The notes beneath the pieces are model-generated. The model was not told the DNA's origin. It searched no databases and worked only from the letters and a program-made list of their open reading frames with translations. A stretch of 64,000 nucleotides of DNA from contig JBANSL010000002.1 in the NCBI GenBank assembly GCA_037127255.1, positions 3,826,001 to 3,890,000 on the forward strand. Direction: 5' to 3'. The position numbers and the translations under genes were made by a program. Source of the DNA: Persicaria tinctoria (taxonomy: Eukaryota > Streptophyta > Magnoliopsida > Caryophyllales > Polygonaceae). Positions 47,265-59,799 of the stretch are shown here, piece after piece (within the stretch, counting starts at the first letter, position 1; every line of letters starts with the position of its first letter).

Positions 47265-50200
47265 TCACATGGCATAACCTGAAGGGGTCAGAGAATGAAC
47301 CCCCAAGGGCTGTTCAATGCGATTCGTTTGGGCGACATTGTCACCATCCCTAACAAGTTCCTTACAAGAGTCAAGAAGATTCGAGAGGACGAGGTTTCGT
47401 GACTCGCCACCACTCGAGAGGTAACTCTTGAGATCACATATCAGATGCTGAATGAGCCCAGAGTCAGTACTGGGAGCGCCTCGCTGCAGCAGCTCAAACC
47501 AGGCCTCTTTGGAGAATGCCTGTTGGTGGGTGGATGGGTGGCTAGTCACAGTGGACAAGGCCCCCATCAGATCGCCGGTTTCCAGCCTCAGACGGAACCT
47601 CTCCTTGACTAGCGCAGGCGGTGGAACGCGGTCCTCTTGCATAAAGTAGTTCCATGTTGTCTCAACTGACCTGGCCTTCCCTGCACCGGATGCTTTCATT
47701 ACCATCCACAGATGACGCTTGGTGTTGAAGTGGTGTCCATGATCCAGCATCTGCTCGTACGCGTTCTCAAAATCTTCCCATTTCTCGTGTGCAACGAGTG
47801 CTTCCATCATCGTGTTGAATGTGTAGATATCTGGCGTAAAACCATCCTTTCCCTTGATGATGCCTCGGATTCTACCATTTTTCAACATCTTATGGAAGAG
47901 TTCAGTCGCCTCATTCCACATTCCATGTTCGAGATACGCTTTCAGCATTATGTTACAAGTAACCAGATTCGGGGAACAGTATTGATGCATGTGGTTGAAG
48001 ATGTATGCACCATCTTCGACTCTACCAGCATCTAAACACGACTGAAGCAAACCAGTGTATGTTACAACCAGGGGTTTACTAGCAACCTTGCATATCTTGC
48101 TGACCTGCGAATTGTGGAAATAAATTTTATAAAATTCAGGTCACATAATTATTCCAACCAAGAACATTAGATGCAAACATGATGTTTTTAGTGCCAAACA
48201 TAACCAGTACATACAATTACTGAAGTTTCTGAACATAATGAGTACATACAATTACTGAATATCAGATAGCCGACTCTACGAAGTATCCTGACAACTTTAA
48301 TTGGAAGACCCGATTGGTTATACGCAACAATACCGAACTTCAATATTCAGGTTTTAACTTGATCATTAGCATTACAAACAAATAAAGCCGTACGAGATGG
48401 AAAAGGAGTAACCATAGTAGAGAAAGGGAGGCACACGAGAGGGAAGGTCAGGGCGGTAGAAAGGAAGGGGAAGAAAGGTAAGAGATGTAATTTTTCAGAT
48501 TTTCAACAAAAGGTCTTTACATCATTTATACACACCCTAGCTACAAATTTTATTTATTAATGATGCTACTATGACTGTTAAACAATATTACAGCTATTAA
48601 AGGCTGCAACTTTTTTCAACACTCAACTCAACTCACTCCCATTATTAATGCAACCAAGGCTATCTTAGATGGGGCTGCAATGAAATCCAATTGACATGTT
48701 TTGACATTTGCCGGAGTAATAAAAACTGAGGCAAGTATAAAAATAATGAATGCAGAAGTACCTGCTTTAATGCTTCCTCGCACCTGCCTGCACTACACAA
48801 ACAACGAGCAACATCATAATAGAGACTGGCGGAACCTACAATACCCCGTCTTTCCATGTCCTGGACAGCATCAATCGCCTCATCTATTCTACCTTCTCTC
48901 CAAAGAGCATTCACAACAACTGGTCATCAGGGATGACAACATGGATTATTGAAAGGTCTTTTCTCTTGTAGAAAAATATTTCAAAAATAGCATGGAACAA
49001 TGAGATAATATATCGTAATAAGCAACACCTCTATATGTTAGGGCATTGGGGATGGACGACTTCTGCACTTTCTTGAAAAAGTCATGGACTAAGTTGTATT
49101 TGCCACATTCCAACATCACCTGCATGTCAAAAAAAGTCCGTTTGTAAGGTTTATTACTTAATAGATTTAATTGCCAAATATTCTAATGCCTAGGTGCTTG
49201 TTTAGTTGAACGTAGAAAGTGTACTTCCCGGGAATTAATTCACTGGAATAACACTTCCCATGAATTACACTTCAAGGATTTTGCAAAACATCAAAAGGTT
49301 ATGAACTGGTAACTATATAAATGCTCAAAAGGGGAAGGGAATCATACAGAGAGCTGTAAGGAAACAAAAGCAAACCAAATAAGGTTCACTGCAAAATACA
49401 ATAGATGGTCACAATACTCCAACCTCTCCCTACACAACAACCCATTTTAAGCTAAAATATTCTTGTTTCTATTAGCTCAGCCTCTCACCCTTGAGCAAAG
49501 TCTTCCAACTAGAAACTTGACCAAAATATGAAGAGAAACATTACAGACAAGCTAACTCGCACCAACAAGTAACCTTTACCTCCATAACAAGGCCATATGT
49601 GGTGCTTGTAGGCTTTATGCCAGCTTGCTTCAACTGTTGCAACACCCAGAATGCTCCCTCCCACTGCTTCCGCCTGATACATGCGTTCAGAACCTACAGG
49701 AAAACAAAGACAAATGATCATGTGAAAAGATATTTCATGTCCGTATATATAGACTTGCACACTACAATTAGGTCATATCTATTTTGTCTACTAACATTTT
49801 GACTGCTACAAATGCTCCATTTGCATTTCAAGGCTTAATGAACCTTATGTGTTTCATAAGTTTCTATAGAAATTAATCCACAGATCCTGCTGGGAGACAA
49901 TCATATCCGGCACCTTTCATAAGTTGCTTACTTGCTTACTCTTAGACAGCACATTATATTTCATAATACAGGAAAGGAAATTATACATGCAAACAGTGAT
50001 TTCACAACTCACAATAATATCAACAAATAGAAAACTAGCAGAGCCTTATTTCAGCTTCCATAATGCCCCAGTAACAATTGACTGCAAAATACTCACAATA
50101 TTCAATATCTTTGATCGCTTAATTGTTGACTTGAAAGGTAAAGATTGTAAAGTGTGCAAATTGATAACAATATGCATCCTTTCAATATTTTCCTGATCAC

Positions 50201-52595
50201 CTAGAAGGAAAAGACTACATGGCCTTCAAATATATCTCTATGTACATAAGAAGGAAACAGATGATCATTGTTTGGACGCAACCAAAATTGACTTTGTCTC
50301 AAAAAGTTGCAAGGACTTCAAAAGTTCAAATACCAAAAAGCTTATATAAAAGTGAACAGATAAAAATAAATGAAGGAACATCTACAACTACTGTCTTTAA
50401 TTTTAAGCCTCCTAACTAAGGAGAAAGTTATCATTCACAGTTGCAAGATGTTTTAGAATTTTCATATTTTGGTATTATGATCAATGATGTAAGAAGTTTA
50501 TAAACAAATGGATACAGCGAAAGCAACAGTATGAGAAGAATTTTAGAGTGCAACTTACAGAATTATAAACAACAATGTCTGGATCTAATCGTGGATCCAA
50601 TCTTGCTAGAGCTGCAATCTTGAAGTTCTTTGGAACAGACCGCATGCTATCCATCACATCAAAAAGTTCCTTCATATGTCCAGCTTGTCCAAGAGTAACA
50701 GCAATGCAGTGATAAGCTACAAGATCTGGGTATGTGGACTTTTGTTGCTGGCAGGAAAAAGCAGATGGATAGGTGATTGAATTTTCAAGGCAGAAGCAAA
50801 AATCGAACATACTGGAAAAGGGCAAAAGAATAAGCTAATAGAGACCAGCACCTGCATTGTACGGAATATATTTAATGCTTCCACTGGTCGCTTTGCCTTA
50901 CCAAGGGCATCAAGTGCAGCTGTGTACACATATCTATCGTAAAAAAATGTTAGGAAAAAATGGGGCAATGATGGTTGATAATGAAGATGGAGCAAGAATG
51001 GTTCACAAGAAAAGAATTATATGCACCAATAAATAGCCAATAATCAATATGTTAAAACCTAGCAAAAAAAGACTACCTGAGTTTATGGGACTTAAAGCGT
51101 TCGCGCATTTGAAGCCACTCGATGACTTGAAGCACTCGTCTCCAATTTCCTAGTTTACCCAAAAGTTGTATAACCCTCATAATGGAATGATCACAAAATC
51201 TGATCTGCGCGCTTCTCATCATCTTGGAGAACATCCACTCTGGCATATCGATATCAGCGCCATTTAAGCTATTAATGTGAAAAATAGCTTCAGATATTCG
51301 CTATGTGAAGTTACTCTTCTATAATTTTATTTTATGTAAGCTAACTTAATAGAAATGTTAATAGATTATTTATTTTATTTTTTACGGGGGGGCGGGGGGT
51401 TATAAGAAAATTACATAAAAGAAAAAAGGAAACTCTGATACATAATCATGTACTAATTCATAGTCTACACACTTTCTTGAAGACTTTTGCACGGTGAGAT
51501 AATGGGAGAGGTAAGAGTGCAATCTGCCATCAAGGGTAGTTAAATCAAAAAAAGAAGCACTTGTTTGTTTGTTTGTTTGTTTTGCAAACTCATTTATCTA
51601 GACTGTCACATGGCATCCAATGGGTATAGTACAACAACAATTCTTGATCATATAACACTACATAGGCATATACTATTTGACTGAGCAGAAAGATTAATTG
51701 ATCTGATAACTGATTTATTCTTTGATCTGTATACTGCTAAATAATAGTATGTATAATGAGAAGCAAGAGAGGTGTATAATAAATTTGATACCAACCATTT
51801 AGCAAGCTTTTGTATCCTCTCCTCCATTTCCATTCTTGTAATCCGCCTTCCTCCCTGGATACCATCCTCGGAGAACTCATCTGAATTGAACCTGTCTGGA
51901 ATGGAACCGGTTCGATTCTTGTCAACTATAATCCTTCTGAGCCCACTCTGATTCTTATTCAATCCACTTCCTTTGCTCTTCTCATCCTCCTCATCCAATC
52001 TCAAATTCACAGAAACCCCACTTCCATTCAACTCTGCCCTGTCAAGTTTCTTCAAATTATTAAACCTGGACCCATCTCCTCTCCACACTCGAACTTCATC
52101 CTCTCCTTGAACCCGTAAAGAACCGTTGAAACCCCTTTGACCACTGACTTCTTCACTGCTTCCAATTTGACCTTTGCTTCCCCACTCCTTGTTCTCATTC
52201 TGATTCCTCTTGAACTTGACAGTATGAATTGACTCCATGGCCTCCACGATATCCTCAAATTCACCGCTTTGAACTTGGGGCCCATCCTTGGAGTCCTTGT
52301 TCCTCTCCCTGCGAGTCTTATTAACTGATTCCATGACCTTCAAATAATCATCGAAGGAGGACTTGAACTGCTGGGTCTCGTCTTCCTGGGAAGGAGACGC
52401 ATGGAGAGGTGATGCTGCCTGCGTTGTTGCAGTTCTTCTCAAGCTAACTACATCGGAATTGAACACAACCCTACGCTGGTTCTCCTTCTTCCTCTTTTTA
52501 GTTGTGAGAGCAGGGGAACTGAAAGCTCTGTGGCAAGGGATTACAATGGCAGGAAATTGGTGGGCGGAAGCCCTTGCTGAATGTAAGAGCTCCAT
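47265..52595 (-). CDS. Chloroplast PPR protein, EMB2279/At1g30610-like
   Basis: There are eight exons: 52595-51796, 51268-51077, 50933-50852, 50747-50559, 49693-49580, 49119-49029, 48919-48762 and 48104-47265, giving 821 residues. The first ~265 residues are a Ser/Ala-rich plastid-type leader and an unstructured, charged region. Then comes GADIDMPEWMFSKMMRSA and a row of 35-residue PPR helices. These include NWRRVLQVIEWLQ, VYTAALDALGKAKRPVEALN and PDLVAYHCIAVTLGQAGHMK. Later ones are PDIVVYNSVLNACIRRKQWEGA, SPNLVTCNIMLKAYLEHGMW and PDIYTFNTMMEALVAHEKW. The order matches Arabidopsis At1g30610 as I remember it, a PPR protein needed for embryo development. PPR proteins bind organellar RNA. Upstream of the ATG the frame stays open but has no ATG. 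At the first intron, 51792/51300 is an alternative in-frame junction that would add 12 residues. Confidence 0.88.
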
Positions 52596-52599
52596 AGAC

Positions 52600-53831
52600 G
52601 ACAACACCGCAATAGGCAGAGGATTGCGGATTTCATACAAGATTACGCCTGCCACTGCAAAGGTGTAACCGGGTAAGGACCAAGTGGTAAGGGGATGGCC
52701 ATTTAGCCGCAGCAACTCGATTTTTTATTGCCTATTGCCGATATACTACTTTGGGATAACAAGGTTTGTTCGGATGACCATGTATTATTCCCTCTTAATG
52801 TGCTACTCACCTAATGATTGCATTCCAAAACTTCCAACAAATAGCATATAGATCTATACATTCACATTTCATGGACTATGCAAAATATGAAAAACATGGT
52901 TCATCAAGACAATCACCTTCAGTGGCGGGGTGCTGAAAACTCAAAAAGCCCATAAACATTTTTGCAAAACTTGAAATTGGAATGGATGGATTCTTAGTTC
53001 GAGTAACAAATTTCTCCATTTTTCTCCAATAAGAAACAATTCACAAGCCCCAAAATTAACATTCTATTAAAAAATCGGAGGTTCACGGAAATGATTCTCA
53101 AATTTCCCAGACCCTAACTATCCCTCTGTTCAGAAATTGCACTTCAATTTGAAAATCTAACCTTCTAACTTTCAAGTATTTCAAATTGAATTGAAAATCA
53201 AATATAAAATTTAACATAGGAAAGTGGAAATGCACCTTTGAATCGAAACTCAAGAAGTTAATCAATCCTGAATCCCTGATTGAAGAAGGTGGGCGGCGAT
53301 GTCGATCAGTCGAAGGCGGCCGGAGGCCGGTGGAGAGCCGGACGAGGAGAGGAGAGACTGGATTCGCGTTCCCGGTTCGCCTCTTTCTGCAGAAAAATCA
53401 AATTGAATGTGGCTTCTGTGCCACTAACTGGGAGGGAGGGAGGAAGACTGAGAGGCAGGCAGTTGAACTGACGACCTGCCACCGGCGACACGGCGAGGAA
53501 AGGGACGACCGCGAGAGATAGAGGCAATCTCACCGATTTAAGTTTAGATATGGCTTCTGTGCGCCGATTACTTTCCGGCATAAAGAGAGGAAGATAACAA
53601 CAAGGGTAAGAAAGTAATTTCATCTTCACAGTGGTTGGTCGATTTACAACTAATCTTTATAGGGCATGAAAAAAAAAAGTAAATTAATTATTATTTTTTT
53701 ATATTTTTTTTTTGCCTACACAGAGACAGTACAGCACCCCTTTTTTTCTCCTCCGCGTCTCTCTCTCTCTCTCTCCCATCTCTTTCTTTTTCTCTCTAAA
53801 CTCTCAGATTTTTCCCCCAAATCTCCCAATC

Positions 53832-53874
<43 letters not shown>

Positions 53875-53900
53875 GATACGGAGTTCGTACTGAGGCGTTC
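52600..53900. promoter_or_regulatory. Divergent promoter region between PPR and PP2C genes
   Basis: About 1.3 kb separates the two head-to-head ATGs. 53750-53875 is a long TC repeat directly before the PP2C leader. 53280-53560 is GC-richer with GGAGGGAGGG purine tracts on the plus strand, fitting the CT-rich leader of the minus-strand PPR gene. No separate gene is supported. Confidence 0.4.
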
Positions 53901-53917
53901 CATTCAGTGACGGCGTG

Positions 53918-54452
53918 ATGAAGCTCGCTCTTGGACGCTAATCGGACTTTGTAGAACTACAATGGAAGTTCTCTAGATGCAAAGCCATCGGAGCTGCTTC
54001 CTATATTTGTTCTGCTTAATGTTGGTCGATGCCAGCTCGATCTGTAAGTATATGGATTGAATTTCGTCTTTCCGGTATCTGCTTGCTCACTGAAGCATTT
54101 TTCCGCGGCTGGTTGTAGTCTCCAAACGCCTAATGTTTGGTTGATAGTGCTTGTAATGTGGAAGAAGTGTCAAATCTGTTGCATGATCTCACGAAATTGT
54201 TTTCTTTTTGCTAAAATATATTCCCAACAATGGTCCGGTGCGTCTTCTTTTTTTTGATTTTGGAAATGCTCTAGGGTTTTGTGATTTTCTAGGCTAGTGT
54301 TTCTCTGTAGCTATGGTGTATGTGCTTTATTTGGATTTAACTTTTTGCAGTGGGAAGGGGAAAGTGAATAAAATCTTGGTTCTGTTTGTTTGTCTTTCAT
54401 AATTTGTAGTTTAGGGTTATGAATCGATGGTTTAACACCTGTTGAAATGTAG
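53918..54452 (+). promoter_or_regulatory. PP2C 5' leader with three uORFs and an intron
   Basis: uORF1 53918-53941 encodes MKLALGR. uORF2 53962-53976 encodes MEVL, and its stop touches the ATG of uORF3 at 53977. A leader intron runs from GTAAGTATA at 54044 to TAG at 54452. After splicing, uORF3 encodes 23 residues (MQSHRSCFLYLFCLMLVDA...) and its TAA ends one base before the main ATG at 54459. This layout would reduce or regulate initiation. The splice is inferred from consensus sites. Confidence 0.5.
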
Positions 54453-54458
54453 ATTAAG

Positions 54459-56855
54459 ATGAGTCAGATCGAAGTATCCAGAGCTAAGCCTCCTCTTGTT
54501 GCGCTTGGTACACTCATCGGCCGTGAGCTGAGGAGCCAGAAAGCTGAAAAACCAGTGATTACTTATGGCCAAGCAGCTCTGGCCAAGAAAGGAGAGGACT
54601 TGTTTCTGATTAAGCCTGATTGTCAGAGAATTCCTGGGGATCCGTCGACTTCATTCTTTATTTTTGCTGTAAATCCTTTTTCGAGTCAGTTATGCTTTGC
54701 AAAACCATATCTATTGTTCCCTCCGATAGTTTTTCGAACATTCATTATTTTTTGGGTGCAGATATTTGATGGGCACAATGGCATATCTGCTGCTATATTT
54801 ACAAAGGAGAACTTGTTAACTAATGTCTTGAGTGCCATCCCACAAGGTGTCAGCAGAGAAGGGTGGCTTCAAGCGCTCCCAAGGGCTTTGGTGGCTGGTT
54901 TTGTGAAAACTGATATTGAGTTTCAGCAGAAAGGTAGCCCCCTCTGTAATAACTACTAGTAAGTATATTTTGGATCTTTATCATAGGAATTCTATAAGTT
55001 GCTTACTTTTAGATCTATACACCTGCAGGTGAGACTTCTGGAACAACTGTCACTTTTGTCGTTATTGATGGCTGGACTGTTACTGTTGCATCGGTTGGGG
55101 ATTCAAGATGCATATTAGACACACAAGGAGGTGTGGTTTCTCTTTTAACAGTTGATCATAGACTGGAAGAGAATGTCGAAGAGAGAGAGCGTGTAACAGC
55201 CAGTGGGGGAGAAGTGGGAAGGCTAAATGTTTATGGTGGCAGTGAGGTGAATTAAATTGTCAATCACCAATCTGATAAGCATGAGATAATTTATAATATA
55301 ATACCATAGGCGACTGTAACATTTCCTGTGTCTTTCGTAGGTGGGTCCTCTTCGATGCTGGCCTGGAGGATTGTGCCTTTCTAGATCAATTGGTGATACA
55401 GATGTTGGGGAGTATATTGTTCCCATTCCACATGTTAAGCAAGTCAAGGTGAGTGAATTGTTCAAGGCTGCTTGTTCCAGGCTGCTAGCATATTCAATAA
55501 AGTAAAAAACTTTATAATTAGGGAAATAACCAATTTTGATGGTTGTTGCAGCTCTCAAGTGCAGGAGGAAGACTTATAATTGCCTCTGATGGTATATGGG
55601 ACGCATTGTCGTCTGATGCAGCAGCAAAGTCTTGTCGAGGTCTTCCTGCAGATCTTTCTGCGAAAATGGTTGTTAAGGTGAATCTCTGGCATGTATAAGA
55701 GCTTCCTTGGGAGTTTTCATGTCCATTCTAATATTCTATATACTGATTGCTATTCTGTATTTTACAGGAAGCTTTGAGATCACGAGGACTAAAGGATGAT
55801 ACAACCTGCCTAGTTGTTGATATCATTCCCTCTGTCCACCCAGTTCTACCTCTCACAACTTTGAAGAAGCAGAGTGCGCTCACTTCAATGTTGTTTAGGA
55901 GAAAATTTCAAAATTTGGATGGTAAAACTAGTAAGCTATCTGCTGTTGGAGCTGTGGAGGAACTATTTGAAGAGGGCTCTGCAGTGCTTTCAGAAAGGCA
56001 AGATCAAATCCCATCCGCCTCTCACTTTTAGTTCTCTTTTACATAGTATCCACAGTCAATTTGTTGCTCATGATTTTCATAGACAATCCCTCAAACGCAT
56101 CATGCCTAATCTCTTGGTATATCATCTAACTTTGCAATTTACATCTATATTTGTGGGAATCATCACCAACAATTTACTTGAAGGAATCTTATTTTCACTG
56201 ATTACTTTCTACTGAGAATCCAATTCAATTCTATCTGCCATAGCTGGAAAATATATTTGTGGGAAGTAATGTCTTAATGTATATTACAAAAGTTTGTTTA
56301 TGCACTCTATTTTCCTTGTCTTTTAAATGCTTATTGCTTGCTGACTATAGGTAGTCGTTACACATCTTTTGACGTGCTTCTGAGTGAGAATACCCATCTC
56401 AACTTTCTTTGTGAAAATGGGAGAAATGTTATTGTATCATTTTCTAATGAGCTTGAAATAATTTCTGCATCCAAGCAATTAATCGTTATTGCATTTTGGC
56501 ATCATATAATCCTGAATGCTTATATATTTGAACCTTCATTGCACATTTCTCTTCAAGAGAGCACTGTAATTACTGACCCTTGCTGAGTTTACTGCTCTAA
56601 CTTTGGTGTCATTTTTCATTGGAATGCAGACTGGGTAAAGATATGCCCGTAAACCCAGATTCTGGGATGTTCAGATGCGCAGTCTGTCAAGTGGACCAAC
56701 CTCCTCCCACAGAAGGTGAGTTTCCTGCTAACTCAGGGCAACTTTTCTCGCCCACGTCAACGCCTGGGGATGGGCCTGTCCTTTGTTCGAACTGCCGGAG
56801 GAAGAAAGATGCAATGGAAGGAAGAAGGCAGATCAAACCCTCGGTGTCCATTTAG
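54459..56855 (+). CDS. Protein phosphatase 2C, PP2C 5/12/15-like
   Basis: There are six coding introns. The exons are 54459-54668, 54762-54933, 55029-55246, 55341-55448, 55552-55677, 55768-55997 and 56630-56855, giving 429 residues. PP2C motifs appear in order: IFDGHNGISAA (metal-binding Asp and Gly), SGTTVTFVVID, ASVGDSRC, DHRLEENVEERERVTASGGE, CLSRSIGD, IIASDGIWDALS and DDTTCLVVDI. The Mg/Mn-dependent Ser/Thr phosphatase fold is complete. The N-terminal KKGEDLFL takes the place of the usual R..MED, as in the Arabidopsis PP2C 5, 12 and 15 group. The C-terminal extension VEELFEEGSAVLSER and MFRCAVCQVD...LCSNCRRKKDAMEGRR, a CxxC...CxxC zinc-like pair, is also typical of that group. Substrates are not known to me. 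The last intron has a GC donor (GAAAG, then GCAAGA at 55998). Confidence 0.9.
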
Positions 56856-57550
56856 TAATTGTTGTGTCGTGATATAGTTAAGTGTCGATATAATTTTTTT
56901 GGTCTGCAAATGCAAGTATGTCTCTTAATTTCTTTGTGGTGATTCGTTGTAGAGCTTAAGACACTAGTGATGCAAAATGCATAGATTTATTTATTTTTTT
57001 GGTTTTTTGAAGGTGGTGTATGATGATTTTACAATGTCTATTCGGGTTTGCCGAATTGACTGACAACTCAACTGTTATTCCTACATCCATGTTGTGATGA
57101 CTACTAGTTAACTTCTATATGTAAGTAAACTGATCTTTCATGCCTTAATTTGTTTGTTCTTGTGGGAAAATATTGTACACCTGTTCTACAGTTTGGCTTG
57201 CTGCTGTCATAATAGTATATGTGGATGCTGTAGTGTGTCTGTCGTCTTCATTGTAGTTTTTATTTGAAGGGGACCTTGGGGTGGTGGTTGCGCTGCGCTA
57301 GCCACCTTGTTGCTTATCCAATTAGTTAGACTTAGCTCCGTTGAGGCACACCTCGCGAAGAGGATGAAACTACTAGCAAGTTTACCTTGGTGCATTTTGT
57401 GAGATGGGGGCAAAAGAAATTCTATAATTTTTGGTAGGTTACAACTTGCAACTATCCTAAACGGCAAAAACAGCCAAAGCAAAATAAAATTTAAATTTTC
57501 AGAAGTTTCAATTTAAAGTTTTGGGTTTTTATATAACCTAGCTTCATATA
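56856..57550. other. PP2C 3' UTR and convergent intergenic
   Basis: The 3' UTR probably ends before 57200. The tail of the convergent eEF1B-beta transcript lies to the right. No other feature. Confidence 0.4.
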
Positions 57551-57888
57551 AATGGCGAGTTAGAAACATGCCTTTCAGCTCAAGGGTCAAGTAGATGCAC
57601 CTCACTCACTGAATTTACTGGAAAACCTATTACTAAGTGACCAGGTCTTGTATCCGAACTACAAAATGGGCAGGATTTGTAGATTTGTACATGTAGAAGA
57701 TAAAAACATAACATGAAAATGACATTAACTTGGAAAGATACAAACAGTATGCAAATCACAAAAGACCATGTCTCCACATCACAAATCAAAGATGAACCAT
57801 GACAACTGGGAAAACATTGAAACAAAACTAGTAAAGTATGGGAAGATCCTTCGCCTCCAGACACCTCAGCGCCAGTAACTTTGGTCAT

Positions 57889-59515
57889 TTCTGCAACAAG
57901 TACATGCACATTCAATGGGGGAACATGGTGAAAAAACAAGAACATAAGCGTGTTACATCATTTTTTTGTTTTGGTGAGATCAATAGTGAATAGATTGAAC
58001 AAAAAAACATTATACAGTGAAGGACTTACATATCTTGTTGAAGGCCACGATGTCACAGCTTTGAACATACTCATTGATTGGTTCCTCCTGCAGATGATCC
58101 TCAATGAGGGTGTCCACTGAGACCAGGTCATCAACAATGGTCAACATGATCTGCAACTTCTTGATGCCATAACCAACTGGTACAAGTTTCGCTGTCACAA
58201 AAAGAAATTTACATGATGTGAGGTAAATAAAACATAGTAAAATGAAAGGCTAAACTGAGATTATGTAGATAAGGTATGCATTGCGTTTCTTCACAGATCC
58301 CATCATTAACTTCAAGTCTCATGAGAACAAACGGGTTACAAAGAAAAGAACATACATGCTCCCCAAAGCAAGCCGTCCATCTGGACACTTCTAACGGCTT
58401 CCTCAAGTTTCTTCATGTCAGTTTCATCGTCCCATGGCTTGACGTCCAACAAGACCGACGATTTGCCAGCTGATCAATCACAAATCACATGAGAACAAAT
58501 AAAACCAATCCACAAAACAGAGAATAAACAGTCCATTTACAAAACAGCATGTCATCCTGAACAAAAATCCTTTGCATTTACTTATCCAAGAACGCATCTC
58601 TTTACTTGTATGACTTTGATGTCCACATTATCATTCTGTATAAAGTTGAGTGTCACTTATTATGACAATTTCCTATCTTTACAAGTTATACTAGCAAGCA
58701 ACCTTTCGAATGGAGGAATATGGTAGCTTTGCATCAAATAACAATAGAATTGTAACAATCAACTAAGAACATATCAAAATCTTGATAGTGCAAGTAAAAT
58801 GAGACATAAACACTTACACTCCTTCTTCTTAATCGAAGCCTTCACAGAAGCAGCACGCTCCTCGGCAGCCTTCTTCTCTTCCTCGGTCTCTTCACCAAAG
58901 AGATCAACATCGTCATCGTCATCTTCATCCGCGGCAACAGAGGCCTAAAGGCAATTTCCAAATTCAGACATTGTAAATCAAACACAATGCAATTTACACG
59001 AACATCCACTGGTAAACAATTAACAAGCAGCACTAGATCAGTGATAGAAGCCGGGGATAACCACCTTGGAGTCAACAAGAGGAGGGGTGGCAGTGCCATC
59101 AGCAGCAGGTGCAGATCCTTCAACAGTAACACCGCAGCCATCTCCAGAGACACCACTACGCAAAAAGGCACGAAATTGATCGTTTAAAATCCACTGAGAA
59201 AGCAAAGGAAGCAGAATCAAAAGGCGGTAGCTTACGAGATCCTCAGAAGAGCATCAATGTGGTGGAACCACCGGGACGCGTTAACGAAGCTCGGTGATGG
59301 AGGCTTGGGGATGGCGGAGTACACAGTCACATCGTCCTTCGATGCTTGGTACCTAAGTCGCAAATCACAATCCACAAGTAAGCAAATTGATCAACAATCA
59401 GGGAAAAGGAGAGGTAATCGAAATCTCACCCGGTGATGTAACTCCTTGTTAGGAGGTACTCATCGAGCTTCTTAAGACCTTCGTCGGAGCCGAGGTTGTA
59501 GAACACAGCAGCCAT
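57889..59515 (-). CDS. Elongation factor 1B beta (GDP-GTP exchange subunit)
   Basis: Exons 59515-59430, 59352-59236, 59155-59065, 58944-58818, 58469-58356, 58191-58030 and two bases at 57890-57889 give 232 residues, the normal plant length. The N-terminal part ([29 protein letters not shown], split here as two stretches, then [14 protein letters not shown]) is the GST-C-like half that contacts eEF1B-gamma. An acidic linker ([21 protein letters not shown]) follows. Then comes the catalytic C-terminal domain ([69 protein letters not shown]). It reloads eEF1A with GTP during translation. The stop codon TAA is split by the last intron: T in exon 6 and AA in exon 7. Confidence 0.95.
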
Positions 59516-59529
59516 TGAAGCAACTAACT

Positions 59530-59795
59530 GGACATCAACAGTTTCTCGAATCAGGTAATTGATATGCGAAAATCAATAGAGAGCGAAGAAAGATCGGATC
59601 GATAAACAAAAAGGATGGATTTTGGATCCGGAAACGAGAGAGAGGGAGAGGGTTTACCTGAGAAAACAGGAGAGCTGCAACGGAAACGATGGGAGGGCGA
59701 ATTGGGAGGAAACAAGAGGAGAGTATGAGATTGAATGGTAGGGTTTTATCAAGGAGTACCAAGATTGGGCTCTGCCAGCAAAAAGAGGCCCAACA
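59530..59795 (-). promoter_or_regulatory. eEF1B-beta leader intron and Site II/telo-box promoter
   Basis: A 5'-UTR intron probably runs from about 59657 (TTTTCTCAG, then GTAAACC) to about 59530 (GATGTCCAG). Upstream, AAAACCCTA (59747-59739, minus) is a telo-box core. TGGGCC (59792-59787, minus) and TGGGCT (59766-59771, plus) are Site II elements. This pairing is typical of plant translation and ribosome-biogenesis genes and fits the encoded protein. Confidence 0.6.
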
Positions 59796-59799
59796 TAAT

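Noticed and set aside
59038..59220. Frames on both strands over the eEF1B-beta exon 3 region
   Set aside because: Explained by the spliced eEF1B-beta exon; they run through its splice sites.
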